Assembly: GCA_905178155.1 (NCBI GenBank)
Contig: CAJINV010000001.1
Coordinates: 12,832,635-12,896,634, forward strand
Source: Amoebophrya sp. A120
Taxonomy: Eukaryota > Sar > Dinophyceae > Syndiniales > Amoebophryaceae
Direction of reading: 5' to 3'
DNA length: 64,000 bases
Shown here: in pieces, positions 1-11,825 of the stretch
Numbering within the stretch: position 1 is the first letter of the stretch
Layout: every line of letters starts with the position of its first letter
Translations under genes and position numbers: made by a program
Notes under the pieces: generated by a model
Told to the model about the DNA's origin: nothing
Seen by the model: only the letters and a program-made list of their open reading frames with translations
Database searches by the model: none

Positions 1-365
1 AAAGGCGCTGCCACAAAAGCTGCGCCAACCCACGATGGATCGCTGGCCCGCTTTTGTTCTTGCGACCGGCGGGCGCGAAAGCTGCCAAATATTGCGACCC
101 TGGGGAAAGTTTCAGGGTGTGCACTGCACTGTTCGTGAAATTATCCGAGACGCGAAATACGCACCAATTACAAAGAGCTTACGCGGCCGCTTATTTAACA
201 GGGGCCCAAGCTGTAAAGCCAGTCTAGACGAGCACGAGCAATTTACAACGCTCATCATCTTTGACTTGTTCCTATAAAGAAAACTCAAGCTCAGATGTTT
301 CCAGGCACAATAATCTACACGACAGGTAGTCGACCACCGCCGGTTCCTCGTTTTGTTTTTTCGAT
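1..365. other. Left-edge region, no gene supported
   Basis: Short open frames occur on both strands but none shows domain content, splice sites or codon character like the neighbouring genes. It lies downstream of the 3' end of the minus-strand PKA-R-type gene, so it probably holds that gene's 3' UTR and spacer. Confidence 0.4.
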
Positions 366-3300
366 TTACGCGGCGGCGTAATCGATTTTTTTTGCATTTT
401 TACGATCAATGCACCTTTTTCCACTACGGAGGCCTGGGGGCAGTTTTGAGTTTGATAGTATGCTTTTCCCCGCGGCGGCAAAGGCATCGTCCTCACTGGT
501 GTCGTCGTTGCCATACAACAAATCGGCTGCAATATTTTTGTACATAAGCATGCATCACACGGCTGCGAGTGCTTGCGGTCCATAGCGAAGCAGTCTTGGT
601 TAGCGCATCCATATGCAAGACAAGCCACTATATCGATTTCTCGAAGATCAAGAAAGTAGATCGATGAGTCATGATACATTGGACTACTTAAAATCCAAGA
701 ACATACATTTTCATACGATGATTGCGCGCACAGAGAAAAAAGAAGCAAGGATATCGTCGTGCTACCATCACAAAAACTTACTAATCAATACCTGACCCGC
801 CGGTTCTGCTGGGACGCGGTGCGGGGTACATGCGGAAAAAGGTGCTGGAGTGTTCGCCCTGCGAAAACTTGTCGTTGCCGCGTATAAGCGTGTCGAAATC
901 TTCGCGCTTCAGGGACCAAAACTTCGCCGTAGGTTCCTGCACTACGCAAGTGCACTGCCGGGGCAGATCGAAAACCATACCTGATATTTATCGTCGTCAT
1001 GACGAATCCCATTTTAGTTCTTATTCTGAACAAAAGAAAAGAAGGACCAGCGGAGAACGCGGTGAACAATCCAAGGAAGTTGCTAGAGCTACATTCATTC
1101 ATCACGTGTACAAGCAGAACTACGGCATTGATTCGCCCTTACGCTTTATTTTTCTAAAGCGCGACTGCGACTCTGGCTCTGCGCGACGCGAAAATCTTCA
1201 CGGGCCGCCTTAGAAAAAGCGGGGTTCGCAGCTTTCGCTTTTGTCTTCGTGCTGCTCGTTGTAGCCGAGACAGCAAAAGTTGAATGTCATGTTGAACAAA
1301 CGATATTAGTACCTAATTCCCCCAAAATGTCGCCGGAGCGCAGGACGTTGATGCGGCGTTGGTTTTGGAAGACCTCGACGGTCCCCGTTTCGATGACATA
1401 GAGGTGCTCGTTGTCCGAGACCGGTTCGCCCTCCTCAAACCAGACGACCTTGTTGGTTTTCGGTTGCTGCTTGGGGTAGATGGGATTGTCCTTTCCGCGG
1501 TACAGCATGGGCATGTAGGCGTCCACAAGTTGAAACTGGAACGCGTTCAGCACGGCCTGCATCTCCGTGCCCGTCAAATGCCGGAACACCCACAGCTTGG
1601 ACAGCATCACGAACAGCGTCTGCTTCTCCTTCGGGATGTCCAGGCCTCCGCAGCTCTTGTACCGCTCGTCGTTGGTGAGCAGTTCCTGCATCTCGTCCGC
1701 GTCTTGGACGGGACTGTCCCGGTACGCGGGAAACAGCTCCTGGGAGTGGTTTTTGTTGATCGCCGGATCGTTTTTCACGTAATCCTCGAACGTGTCACGA
1801 TCCAGGGCCCACACGGTCGTCGCCTGCAGCCCCACGGTCTCGCACCGGGCCTGCCGCGGCATGTCGCACAGGAGGGCGCGCTCCCCAAAAAAACCGCCTG
1901 CCTTTACCACGTTCACCAGAAGGCCGTCGCGACGAACCTGGGGGGACATGGTCCAAAAATGCGAAAAATAGAGAGAATGGTAAAACCAGATCAAATGCGG
2001 TCTTCGTAAAAGAAAAAGGTACTGTAGCCTCAAACTCAAAAGTAATATTAAACACGTTAACCTAGACAGATGTAAACACTTTACTCAATACGTACCTGCA
2101 CCCTTCCTTTCTCCACTACGTACATGTTTTCGTCAGATGTCACCGAGTCCCCTTCTTCCCAATGGTATGAAAGGCAAATCAACTTTTTTCATTTTCATAC
2201 TATGATCTTCGATCTTGAAGTAACTCTATGTGTGTAGCCATCTTCTCAGGATATGAGTACCAGCTTTCTCGTAGAAAGTAAAGGGCACATCGCTGTACTA
2301 GTAGACATCCAATATCAAAATTGATTTTCCGCTAGCATACGAAGACGTGTCCGGGTCGGAATTCCATCTTCTGGAATTTGGGGCGTACGTGGCGGTCAAA
2401 AGTACTTTTTGGGACGTGGCGGAAGACGTAGGAGGCCCTCAGGAAGTCGCCCTCTTCGAGATCTTCATTTTCGCTGTTGCCGATATTACCAGAGTCGCCT
2501 CCTCCGCTGGTTCTATGCGAGTTTTTTTCCTGCCGCTCAATTTCTTCAATCTTGGCCGTCAGGTCGCACTTCCCGACGCCGAACGATTTCGCGCTCTGCA
2601 CCCGCTGCTTTTTGTTGTTTTGTGCGCCTGTGGAACTAGAAGCGGAGGTTGAGGTGTTTGTGGCATCGGCGATGATCTTCGTGGTCCCCGTGATGTCTTC
2701 CGCATCATGCACCTGGTTGGACGTTGCAGCTGCCTGTGCAGTTGCACTAGAAGAAGATGAATTAGTAGCACCTTGTCGGAGGTCCTCTGCGTCTGCCGGG
2801 AGCTGCGAAGTGGAAGATGCACCTCCTGCTGCTGCAGCCGATGCTGTAGCACCGCTAGCAGTTTCTTCATTTCCGTCGCCATTTGCAGGAGCCGCTGCTG
2901 CTTTTCCTCCGTGGCCACTTTTCCTGCCCTGCTCGTCGTTACTAGTATTGTTCAAATCTTGTAGCTCTTTCGCCAGCCAGGCCAGCGGCTCCTCGGGCCG
3001 GGCCTTGAGTACGCCGGCTACCAGATTTCGCACAACGCCGGCGATGTCATGCTCCTCCAGGTACTTGCAGGCCGACAAGGCGTGGCCGTGCTTTTTCGAC
3101 GGGGAGTTAGAGGAGGAGGTGGTGCTCGGGCCGACCCGAATGCGCATGTGGCTGAGAAGTTTACCGCTCTCCTGGTCCTTGAACTCGACCCGGTGCACGT
3201 GCGGATCGGGGGTATCCTGATTTTTGTAATCAGCGGAAAGAAGAGTTTTAATTTCGTTTCTAGCACGGGCACAGCATGATGATCGGGTACTTCAGCGAAA

Positions 3301-3649
3301 CATGAACAGCACTCACTGTGTACTAGCAAATCTGCAGAGGAAAGTTCATGTAGATGATAGTTCCATCAATTACTATTACACTTGCAAATAGATCGACCTA
3401 GAAGTAGAAGTTACGACGTACGTCTTTATTTGTTCCTGCCGCGCCGCTGACACCATTTGTTTTCGCGGGCTCGAGTTTACTGCGGCAGATCTCCTTCAGC
3501 AGCCCGATGGAGAGATCTCTCCTGTTTGTACACGGCACATAGATGGGTTTGTTCAATTCCAAAGCGGCCTGGCAATGCACGGTTCCCGACTTTATCGATA
3601 GAATGGACCCTGCCGGAAGGCCGTCCCCATCAAGAATTGTGATCTCCAT
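366..3649 (-). CDS. PKA regulatory subunit-type cyclic-nucleotide-binding protein (6 exons)
   Basis: Likely the regulatory subunit of a cAMP-dependent-type protein kinase. Exons (minus strand): 3649-3422, 3216-2341, 2164-2096, 1937-1313, 980-792 and 526-366, totalling 716 codons with consistent phases. Seen in order: an N-terminal module beginning MEITILDGDGLP; an RII-type dimerisation/docking segment around residues 124-168 (KYLEEHDIAGVVRNL, ARPEEPLAWLA); a long Ser/Thr/Ala-rich linker; CNB-A (FRPGHVF, then EEGDSVTSDENMYVVEKG, then phosphate-binding cassette FGERALLCDMPRQA); CNB-B (YVIETGTVEVF, then LGELGMVFDLPRQC); and a basic tail ending DYAAA. The Glu and Arg that hold the cyclic phosphate are present in both pockets, but Gln follows the Arg, where PKA usually has Ala and PKG Thr. 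KKQRVQSAKSFG in the linker could be an inhibitor-site relative (inference). Most introns are GT-AG; that at 2165-2340 reads GT-AC. The start codon is the first ATG in the open 5' exon. Confidence 0.85.
2165..2340 (-). other. Non-canonical intron with introner-like ends (PKA-R gene)
   Basis: On the coding strand this intron starts GTATGCTAGC and ends TTTCATAC. Only removal at these points joins the CNB-A strands in frame (HVF to HWEEGDSV), and the whole gene then sums to a multiple of three. Its ends show a weak inverted repeat (TATG...GGAAAATCAATTTT against TATG...GGCAAATCAACTTT), so it may be an aged relative of the introners elsewhere in the window. No flanking 5-bp repeat is left. Confidence 0.5.
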
Positions 3650-4863
3650 CTTGTTCTTCTTATTTTGATGTACAAAATGCAGGAGTAAAGTCGGCGTCAA
3701 ATAAGTTTAAGTACGCGAAAGTGGGAAGGCAAGTTCAAGTAGGGAAGATGGCGCAAAAAAGAAATAAAACTGTCAAGCGAGATCTTCAGAGCTCGCTCGA
3801 GAAGAACGGGCAACAGAGACTAAAGGCACAGGAGCGGCACAACTATCCGGAAGTAGTGACGTAGAAAGCAGAGGCCGTCACCGTCACAAGGCTTCCCTAT
3901 CTACTAATGCGGAAATGCTGATGCACAAATACATCTAGAAAAAACTGACATTTTTTCATTGATTCTCGTTCCTTCTGTAAAAACAAACTCCAATTTTGAG
4001 CACCAGGCTGAAATTTTGTATACGATAAAACTCAGGATCACGACCGAATCACGAGCGTAGCCTGCCGGTGGTGAGTACGACAAAAACGGTTGCGTCAATT
4101 TCTTATTTCCGGGTCCGCAAAGAAGAAAAATGGTAGTCAAGAGCCCCAGCAGGAGCGCAAAAAAAAAAACAAAGAGATGAGCCAGCAGCTTAGTCACAAG
4201 GTACTATGGGTCCTCGCTTCGAGGAAGCAAAACAAAAAGTCGAATGTCAGGCCGCCCGCCTCTCTGCAAAAAAAAAAACAGCAAGAACGTTCACAAGAGC
4301 CGGCGACAAAAGAAACCGAGAGCTGTCTAGATCAGTGGTAAAAATTTCACGCAGCTAACCGAGCCTCGACCGATCACAAAAAAAAATAAACGGAGTTATG
4401 TCTTCAACTTCGTACGCAATGTGTTCAACATTTCTTGTGGCTGCAGCTTCGAAGACAACGATGCGTGGATACCGAGGGTGTTTGAAAAAAAGGGACATTT
4501 TAAATGAAAAACAGACGGTAAACGAAATGGAAACGAATAAGGTGTAGTGCCACTCTTGGCGAAATTCCAACTCGAGGTTTCTTCTGCAGCTGACCAACGC
4601 CAGAGTAAATTGACGCCTTAGGAACGACCAGACGAAATCAGAATCTTGATCTTCTTCAACAGCCTCTATCTGCATTGGTACTGCCTGAAAGAACTGTAAA
4701 TCGAAATCTCCTCTACCTCTGGGCAAGGACCGAGGCGTCATAGTATGCAGCAGCACGACAGACACATCAATGAGGCTAAGCGGCTTGCAGTTGTCCTGTA
4801 CAGTTTTGTTCGCAAATATCCGTAGTGATCAACCATTCAAGTGACGTACATCATGACGATAAG
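3650..4863. other. Intergenic, no convincing gene
   Basis: Spacer between the PKA-R-type gene's 5' end and the ankyrin gene's 3' end. It contains adenine runs near 4141-4280. A 136-codon minus-strand open frame at 4355-4765 begins at GTG and has no recognisable domain, so it is not called. Confidence 0.4.
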
Positions 4864-7800
4864 TCATCCTGACATATCTGCCGTGGCCTCCTGAAAAATG
4901 TCGTGGAGCTCTTTCCACGCGTCAGAAAAAAACTTTTTGCGGTGCTCCGGCGCGATGGAATCAAAATCCAACCTGATATTGGGAAGCCTACCAGCCTCGC
5001 CAGAACACGCCTCAAGATCATCAAGCTGATGATGCCCCCTCCTTTTTGCGTCGACTTCGTCGCTGGGAAGTAGAGCGAAGCAGTCATCATCTACGACAGA
5101 ATCAGAATCTGTCAGCTCCCGTGCTGCTTCTCGGCAAGACGCGGCGAAATTGCCACTGTTGCCATCGTGATCATCTTGGTCAGGCCCGTGGGCGAGGACA
5201 TGCCGAGCCTTTTGATTTTCTGAAGACCCACTGCTGCTGCCGCTGCTGCGTTCACGACGCATTTTCGGCGAAGAATCATCTTCGGATGCCCACCAGCAGG
5301 CCTCCGAAGATTCGTCCGATCCATCTTCGTCGAAAATCTCCACAACTTCTTTGCTGTAATTTGTCGCGTTCCTGTAGTTCCGACCTCTCAGCTGCGACAT
5401 CTTCGAGTTTTGTGTCGTCGGGTCTTCTTGTGTAGACATGGCAGTATCGCTTTCGAGTTGGAACTCTCCTCGCACTATCCTGTGCAAAAGCTGCCCCGCG
5501 ATCGTACTAATCGCTGTCAAATCTTACCTAATCTGGATGGCAATCTTCACAAGTCGTATTTTGTTTTTCTTGTACCTGCAAAAATGCGATTCCGATTCGT
5601 ACTAGCGCGTCGACACTTTAACTTTTGCAATTACATAGGTAGTGCGTACAGTTCTGGCTCGAAAACTTCGCGGATCCAGGTCGATGAGAAGGTGTCCGAT
5701 GATGAAACAGAGCGGCGACGACGCGCGCAAGGAGAATGCAGGGTAGAAAGGAACGCGAAATCGTCTGCTAGCGGCTTCTCCTGTTTACGTTTAGTTAGAA
5801 AAGGGTCTGTGGAGGTTTTCTCAGTTTCAGTTATTTTCAATGTTGAAACTAGGTCAGCGCCCTGCTGCACCTGCACCTGTTCCGCTTCCGGCTGACACTG
5901 ATGGTCGGAGTCATATTTCGGTATTTTTTCGGAAGATAGGAGATCTGGTAATATTCCTGTTCCTCGTCTGACTGCTTGCGCACCAGCTTCGGTTTTGTTG
6001 ATTCCAGTTAAGACTTCGTCAACAAATTGCCCCTGTCGTGGGCGGTGCGGTGGATGAAGCTGCGACCGTTCTGAAATTTCTTGTTCGAGTCGTTCTGTCC
6101 ATTGTTCGTGGACTCCATCATCGTTGACATTTCTTGGTGGGAGTTCTGGCACCGGCGGCGCTCTTATTTCTGTAGTTGCCGAAGACTTTTTCTTCTCTTT
6201 GTCGTCACACGAAGGTACCCCGACGCCAGACGAAGGTACAGATTCTTTCTGTGCCACGGCATGCTCCCGGGAGAGAAACTCGGCCACGACGGAGTATTGC
6301 TCAGCGCAGTCATTCGTCTTTTGCTTTTCCAAAAAGCTGGCGCAAAAATAGTCGTCGACGTCGTCCCGGGACAGCACGGGGTGCTCTATGATCTGTTGCT
6401 GCCTGCTCCCGCCCACGTCGTGGAGGTCCGCTCGGGCACGGGCCTTCTTTTCGGATTCGTTGGCCTGCCTGGCTTCAGAACTGAATGGTTCTTGGGGATC
6501 ACAACGACGATGAAGATCATCATTTACCTGACTCATCGTATCTGGATCGGTGTCTCGGCTTCCGGGGAGCGGGAGTCCTCGTGCTGCAAGCAGCGCAAGG
6601 CCTTGTTCTCTCTGCTCCGCTGGAGACGCAAAGCTTCGTAATTCATCGCGACTTCGTGCGATTGGTACATCATCGTCAAGAACATCAACGACAATGCTTT
6701 GCCTTTCTTCGTCCTTTATTACATTCTGTACTGCTGCTCGCCGAGGTAGCACGACACTTTCCACCTCTTCCGCTCCGGTTCCCGTGCGATCATCGCTGGT
6801 GGGTGGCTTTTCAACTACATCTTCACCCGCAACGGCCTTGTCCGTTTCTATCCGAAGACCACCGTCTCGGCCGCCACCGTCGGTAATCGTCTTTCTCCTC
6901 GTGTCTTGACTGCTGGGAAACAGCACCACAGATCGATGCAGTTTTTCCGGCCGCGGTTCCAAGAGATCGTTGCCAGGGCGCTCAGAGTCAAGGAGCCGCC
7001 GGCAGCTGGATATAACCCGCTCAGGTGTTACAATCTCAAACGTTACAATAGAATATGGAAATCTGTGATGCAAGAGTGCATGATCTAGCCAACTCTCATG
7101 GGATTGCGCATGACAAGTTCCGGAGCGGCCCCGAACCCCACTACAATCTGGCGAAATCTGTATTGCAGAAAGTGGAACGCTGTGCGAGTCTGTCATGCTC
7201 ATCATGCAAGACAAATCTCAGAGTCAGATTCTATTGTAACGTTTGAGATTGTAACGTCTGAGCGGGTTATACTGGAACGGCGGGGTTTCTCGTCCGTCAT
7301 TACCAAAAGGGTCGCGGGCGTCGAACTCGGAGAAACGGAGTCTCTATCATCCTCGCTTTTTTTTCCTCCGATGTCTGCTTCTCGCAGATGATCCTTTCGT
7401 CGGAGAGCTGCGTCGTCACCCGGAGCTGGACTATTTGAAGCTGATGAAGCGCTGGCCGTCCCGGTAGTGCCAGGCCGCGATTTGCGAACCCGTTCGGGTT
7501 GTTCGGAAGCGTTTCTAGTACAACAGGGCTTCAGTAGTTTTTTGCTGTCTGCGTGCGGGTCAGGGTCTGCTGCTGCTGGTGCGACGCTATTCGTGTTGTT
7601 CCCAGAGCGAACCTCGTTCTCGTTGTCCTTGTCTTTTTGACTGAGCGAAGATGATAAACTTTTTCCTTTCGAAGCCAGACGACGTTTATTCGGAGCTTCA
7701 TCAACTTTTTTCTGCACTGCATCTTCGACAAAGGAATCGACGTGTTGATCGCTACAACGGTTCAAGGAGGAAAGGCGACTGCGGCTGATGCTCCTGTGGC

Positions 7801-10141
7801 GGTTTTCATTTTCTTCGAGCTCCGGTGAAGACGGCTTCCTTTTCACTTCGGCACACAGCTCGGTGGGCGACTTTTTCTGGGCAAGTTTATTGTAAAATGA
7901 TTTTTCTCTTGCTCTTGGTGACAGAGACAACTCCGACGTTGATGATCCTCGTCGTTTGCTCTGCATATGACGTTCTCCTTGCCCGCTAATTATCTTCACC
8001 TTGGCAGTAGAAGGCTGTTGTACCAAAGAACGGCTCGTCATCCCTACTCCTGCCGCTTCTCGCAACGGTAGTTCCAGCTCTTCGAACGTTTGCCCGCGGA
8101 AGTGCGACTCGCTTCCACAGCGGGGGATTTCGCTGGGCAGGGAGCTGGGAAACAGGGACTCTCCTGGACATGCGTTCCCTGCCGGCGGCGAACAGCAGGA
8201 CTCGATTCTCGACGGCGCCGTCGAAAAGACGAAGGCGGAAAAGCGCTCGTTAGCAACGCCACAAGAGAGGGCATAGGCATCCTGTGCCTGCCTTCTTGTA
8301 TTGGCTGTGAGAAGTTGTAGACCGTCATCTTCGTGCGCCCCCGATATGGGTACGGTGTGCGTTTCCCTATAGAGGTGCCCATCAAGAGCATAATTCCGAT
8401 ATCGTTCCTCGTTTCTTTCCAACAGGTCCATCTTGGCGTTTATTTGCTCATCGTAGGCTCCTGTACGAGGCAAGAACGGGTCGGACGCGACAGACTTCCA
8501 AGACGACGGCGACGTGGAAATATCATCGGTGGCCGCCCCGTCCTCTAGGGACTTCGCTGCTTTGATGCCGCCCGCCCGACTTCCGTTTTTTTGTAGGCCT
8601 GGCGGAGAAAAAAGGTTTTCTTCGGTGAAGAATCCGTGCTCGAGAGCGCAGAGCAAAGCCTCGTCATTCGCGTTCTCCAGCATCTGGATGCGCCGGTTCG
8701 CAAAAGGGTCGGCGGCAAGGAGGACTCCATTTTTACAGGCGTCTTCTGGTTTTAGTCGTGCGACGCCATGACCACGCGGACGCGTCTTCGAGGAAGCTCT
8801 TCGCGGTTCTCCTGGTCGCAGCTTCTCATGATCTCGGCGTTTTCGAGTAACTGCGGCCCTTGCTTTTTTACTTCCATGGCGTTTTCTTTCCTGCCACGGT
8901 GCATTATTCGCACCTGCTGACGAATTGGCAATCCTCGTTTTCGGTTCGTCAGGCGCGTTCGCTCGTCGAATTGTTCCGGTACCGCTCTGTCGCGCTGCTG
9001 TTTCACTTCCATGTGCCTTTGAATTATGCCTATCGAGTGCAATTTTTTTGTGCGCGTTGGCGTTATTCCTGACATGAGAGGTCCTCGTGCCTCCTCGCTC
9101 ATCTTCTCCTGCGTGGCAACGCCCTCGCCCACGATACGACGACTTTCGCGGTTCTTCGACGGCGGCGCTACGTCCTGCGGCGATAGCATGCACAGCCTCT
9201 GTCGCCTTTTGTTTTCGCGGAGGTAACGATCCGAAACGCGGAGCACCTTGTTCAGGAGCCCGCAGCCGCGAGTGGTCTTCAGTTCCTCGCTCCGCCCACC
9301 CAGGATGGCACAAAATGGCCCGCCGAATTTTTGCGCCCGTTGCGGTGTTGCGACACACCTGCAGAGCTGTCATCCCCCGGCGGTCCCGGAGGTGAAGCGC
9401 GAAGAAGTCGTAGCGTTCGAGATATCCTGTGCAAAAGTATCTATCGCACTCGTATAGATGCATTACAAATTTCCTCAGCATGAGAAATAAAATTTGTAAT
9501 GCAGTTTTACCTTAAGAGCAAGATTTGTAAATGCATGTTTGCGATTACTACGAGTACGATACTTTTGCAATGCATACGAGAATGGCGTAGGCAACTTTCT
9601 TTTGGTCCAAGGCAGCCGCGATGTGCAGACAGGTGCCTCCGGTATTCGGACAGGGCTTGTTCACCTGCTCAAACTGGGGGTGCGACAATATCTCCAGCAA
9701 GAGCTTCTCGTGCAAACCGAGGTAGAGGCCGATGATGACCAGGGACCCCAACTGCTTTTGCTCATCGGGCAAAAGGTTCAGAAAATTGTCCATTCTCGTT
9801 GATGTGGTGCAGTCGGGGACGATGGTCGTTGTACAACTTCTGCTCGCTGCGACCTGGTGCCCGGGGGCGGTCTCATGTTGTCTTCTTTCTCGCCCTTTTC
9901 GGGATGATCTGGAAACAGACTGAGTCCGCTGATCGACGCAGTCGTAGCGTATGTTAGTACCTACACCCGAAGACCACGACCCGCGGTGCTGGCGTTGAAT
10001 CAGGCGCCGGATCTCCTTCAACGTTTTGCGCTCGACGAACAATGCCCGTAGCAAGCGATTAGTTGCCATGGCACGCCGCCGGCTGCTGGCGAGAGTCGGA
10101 GCGTCATTCATGGTGAAATTATCCACATTTTTGATGATCAT
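4864..10141 (-). CDS. Long ankyrin-repeat protein, mostly disordered, with two introners
   Basis: Function not known; ankyrin repeats usually bind proteins. The N-terminal region carries at least two repeats: QVNKPCPNTGGTCLHIAAAL runs through KKVAYAIL into ERYDFFALHLRDRRGMTALQ once introner B (9423-9576) and one 5-bp repeat are removed. The remainder, over 1300 residues, is rich in Arg, Ser, Glu and Gln and looks disordered. Introner A (7011-7271) splits a Ser/Arg stretch; removal gives EKPRRSSCRRLLDSE in frame. A conventional intron starts GTACGC near 5642, followed by a short exon (LYKKNKIRLVKIAIQIR) and a further intron (GTAAGA to TTGCACAG, about 50 bases). The start may be the ATG at 10141 or the in-frame one at 10111. 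The final exon ends at the TGA at 4864. Exon joins near 5470-5640 are inferred from phase. Confidence 0.7.
7011..7271 (-). mobile_element. Introner A (261 bp) in the ankyrin gene
   Basis: The plus strand begins TATAACCCGCTCAG and ends CTGAGCGGGTTATA; the inverted repeat runs about 44 bp with two mismatches. It is flanked by CTGGA at 7006-7010 and 7272-7276. Removing it with one copy joins CGT-TCC to AGC-TGC in frame. The sub-terminal stretch (GTTACAATCTCAAACGTTACA) resembles the ends of introners D and L. The 266-base removal unit is not a multiple of three, so retention would break the frame. Confidence 0.9.
9423..9576 (-). mobile_element. Introner B (154 bp) in the ankyrin gene
   Basis: Coding strand starts TATGCATTGCAAAAGTATCG and ends with a matching GATACTTTTGC segment plus ACAGGATA. 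Flanking repeat CGAGA at 9418-9422 and 9577-9581 (plus strand). Removal with one copy gives AYAIL-ERYDFF, which rebuilds an ankyrin repeat. A GT-AG reading (GTATGC to TTGCACAG) would instead shift frame and meet TGA about 18 codons on. Same terminal family as F and H. Confidence 0.9.
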
Positions 10142-10859
10142 ACTGACAATATTGCGTCCAAAACTGAAACTGAAACTGATCTGGTTGCTTTGCTGAATCA
10201 ACAGTCAGCGAATATGATTTTGTACCTGCTGATGTATGATAGATACCAGTGAGTAATGGTTGACAAAAAGTCGAAGCTGTGCATAGTAAAAGCAAAATAC
10301 AAGCACGAGCCTAGTAAGTCGTCCACGACAAAATTCAAACTGAGATGTAGAGTTTCGTTTTCGATTTTGCAGTAGATGTAGTGCCACGCATTGTAGCGAC
10401 GACTTTAACAATTGGGCCACACAGAGTGACACGTCGGTATCCATGAAAAAAGAAGTCGACAGATTGATACTTCGCCGCTGCGGCGCGAGCACGACGATCA
10501 TGATCTTTGTACGTCTACGTGACCTGTAAAACTCAGCGACGATGGAGTTGACAAACAAACCGCCAGAGTAGAGTCATCCGTGTTGAAACTTTCGGTACTG
10601 ATCTTGTTGCGTGAGCAGCAAGTAGAGACCTAAAAACCACTGCATACACAGTTTCATCTGCACATCCGCTTCATCTGAACAAGCAGTTGAGCCGGTTCGC
10701 GTTCAAATTCATTTTATTTCATCGCATGGACCGACTGACGTGCTAGCTGCCGCGGAACATCAAGTAGCACAGACTTCGTCTGTCTCTGATTCTTTCTTCG
10801 AGTGTTATGCGCTCCGTTGCTCCTCCTGTCCGAGTCGGCCACTTCTCTCCGAGAATAAT
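10142..10859. other. Spacer upstream of the ankyrin gene
   Basis: No gene supported. It should hold the ankyrin gene's promoter and 5' UTR. I see no TATA box or other recognisable core element. Confidence 0.35.
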
Positions 10860-11340
10860 TGAAGGACTATAAGGGAAAAAGTCATAACATCCTTCAGAAG
10901 AAAAACCTTCTGAAGAATCTTCAGAAGAATCAGAAAACCTTCAGAAGATCCAAAAGTCAGCACTTTTTTTGACGCGCAAAACTGAAACGGAGTCAGGGCC
11001 TGAATTGCACAAATTTCGCCTCTTTTGAAAACCTTCAGAAGACTCATACCTTCAGTAGATGTGTTGTAACCTTCAGAAGATTTTTGGCCCAAAAAACCTT
11101 CTGAAGGTTTGCCAAAAATAATTCTTGACCTTCTGGAAGGTTTTGGCCTTCTGAAGGTCGTTTTTTCAAAACCTTCTGAAGGTGGAAAACGAAAGTTGCC
11201 ACTTTTTATCAAAAACCGCGAAAAAAATGACGCAGCTTTTTTTGACCTTCTGAAGGTCAAAAAGTCTTCCTGAAGAGCTTCTGAAGATTATGCTCTCAAA
11301 ACCTTCTGAAGCTTTCTTCTGAAGGTTTTGTTAACTTTGC
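10860..11340. repeat. Dense CCTTCTGAAGG palindromes
   Basis: Copies and near-copies of CTTCAGAAG/CCTTCTGAAGG recur roughly every 20-60 bases, many as self-complementary palindromes (for example near 11097, 11143, 11171 and 11245), with T/A-rich spacers. The open frame across it only reflects the repeat (recurrent SEGF). It is intergenic, so a hairpin-rich spacer or a decayed repeat array; no function can be read from it. Confidence 0.7.
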
Positions 11341-11459
11341 GCTGTTTAAACAAAAGCAAAAGGCTCCAACGTTGACTCAAACTGCGCCCGGCTCGTGATG
11401 AAGTTCCGGCTGACGCCAAGCGAAAGCGCAACCTTTTTAGCAGAGGTGCCGGCGCTGTG

Positions 11460-11500
11460 CCAGTCGGACGCTTTTCGCCGTGTGAAAAGAGCCCGACTGG
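11460..11500. repeat. Perfect-stem hairpin
   Basis: An 8-bp outer stem (CCAGTCGG with CCGACTGG) and a 6-bp inner stem (CTTTTC with GAAAAG), separated by a 3-base internal loop, close on a 7-base loop. It sits between the two palindrome tracts. It could be a structured RNA or terminator-like element, but there is no direct evidence of transcription. Confidence 0.5.
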
Positions 11501-11569
11501 GTATCGCTCGCGTTTAGATGCTTCGCGCACTTCCCTCGCGATTCTGGGCTTCGGGAGCTCGAAGACCTT

Positions 11570-11825
11570 CGCGAAACGGAGCGAGAAGTCACTGACTTCG
11601 GACTTTTCGAAAATTCTGACTCTGGGAAGAGTGAACGCGACTCCGATTCCACAGTCCTTCGAGAAACGGAGTGAGAAGTCAGCGACTTCTCACTTTTCCA
11701 AAATGAAAACAAACTTTTTAGAAGTGCTCCACCTTTCCAAAGTGAAATCTTTCCAGAAATGAGAAGTCAGTGACTTCCAGAGTGAAAACTTTCCAGAAGT
11801 TGGAAGTCAGTGACTTCTCATGTCT
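11570..11825. repeat. Second palindrome tract, GAAGTCAGTGACTTC units
   Basis: Four copies of a near-palindrome, GAAGTCA(G/C)(T/C)GACTTC, at about 11585, 11675, 11765 and 11805, each followed by an ACTTTTCCA- or CTTTCCAGA-like tail. Together with the adjoining tract it makes roughly 1 kb of local palindromic sequence. It is not a CRISPR array: spacing is irregular, units vary, and the genome is eukaryotic. Confidence 0.65.

Noticed and set aside
4355-4765. 136-codon minus-strand frame
   Set aside because: It begins at GTG, lacks recognisable motifs and lies between two placed genes.
9423-9576. Canonical GT-AG intron (GTATGC to TTGCACAG) for introner B
   Set aside because: It shifts the frame and reaches TGA about 18 codons on; removal between the duplicated 5-mers rebuilds the ankyrin repeat.
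10860-11825. CRISPR-like array
   Set aside because: Units are palindromes of varying sequence with irregular spacing, there are no cas genes, and the genome is eukaryotic.
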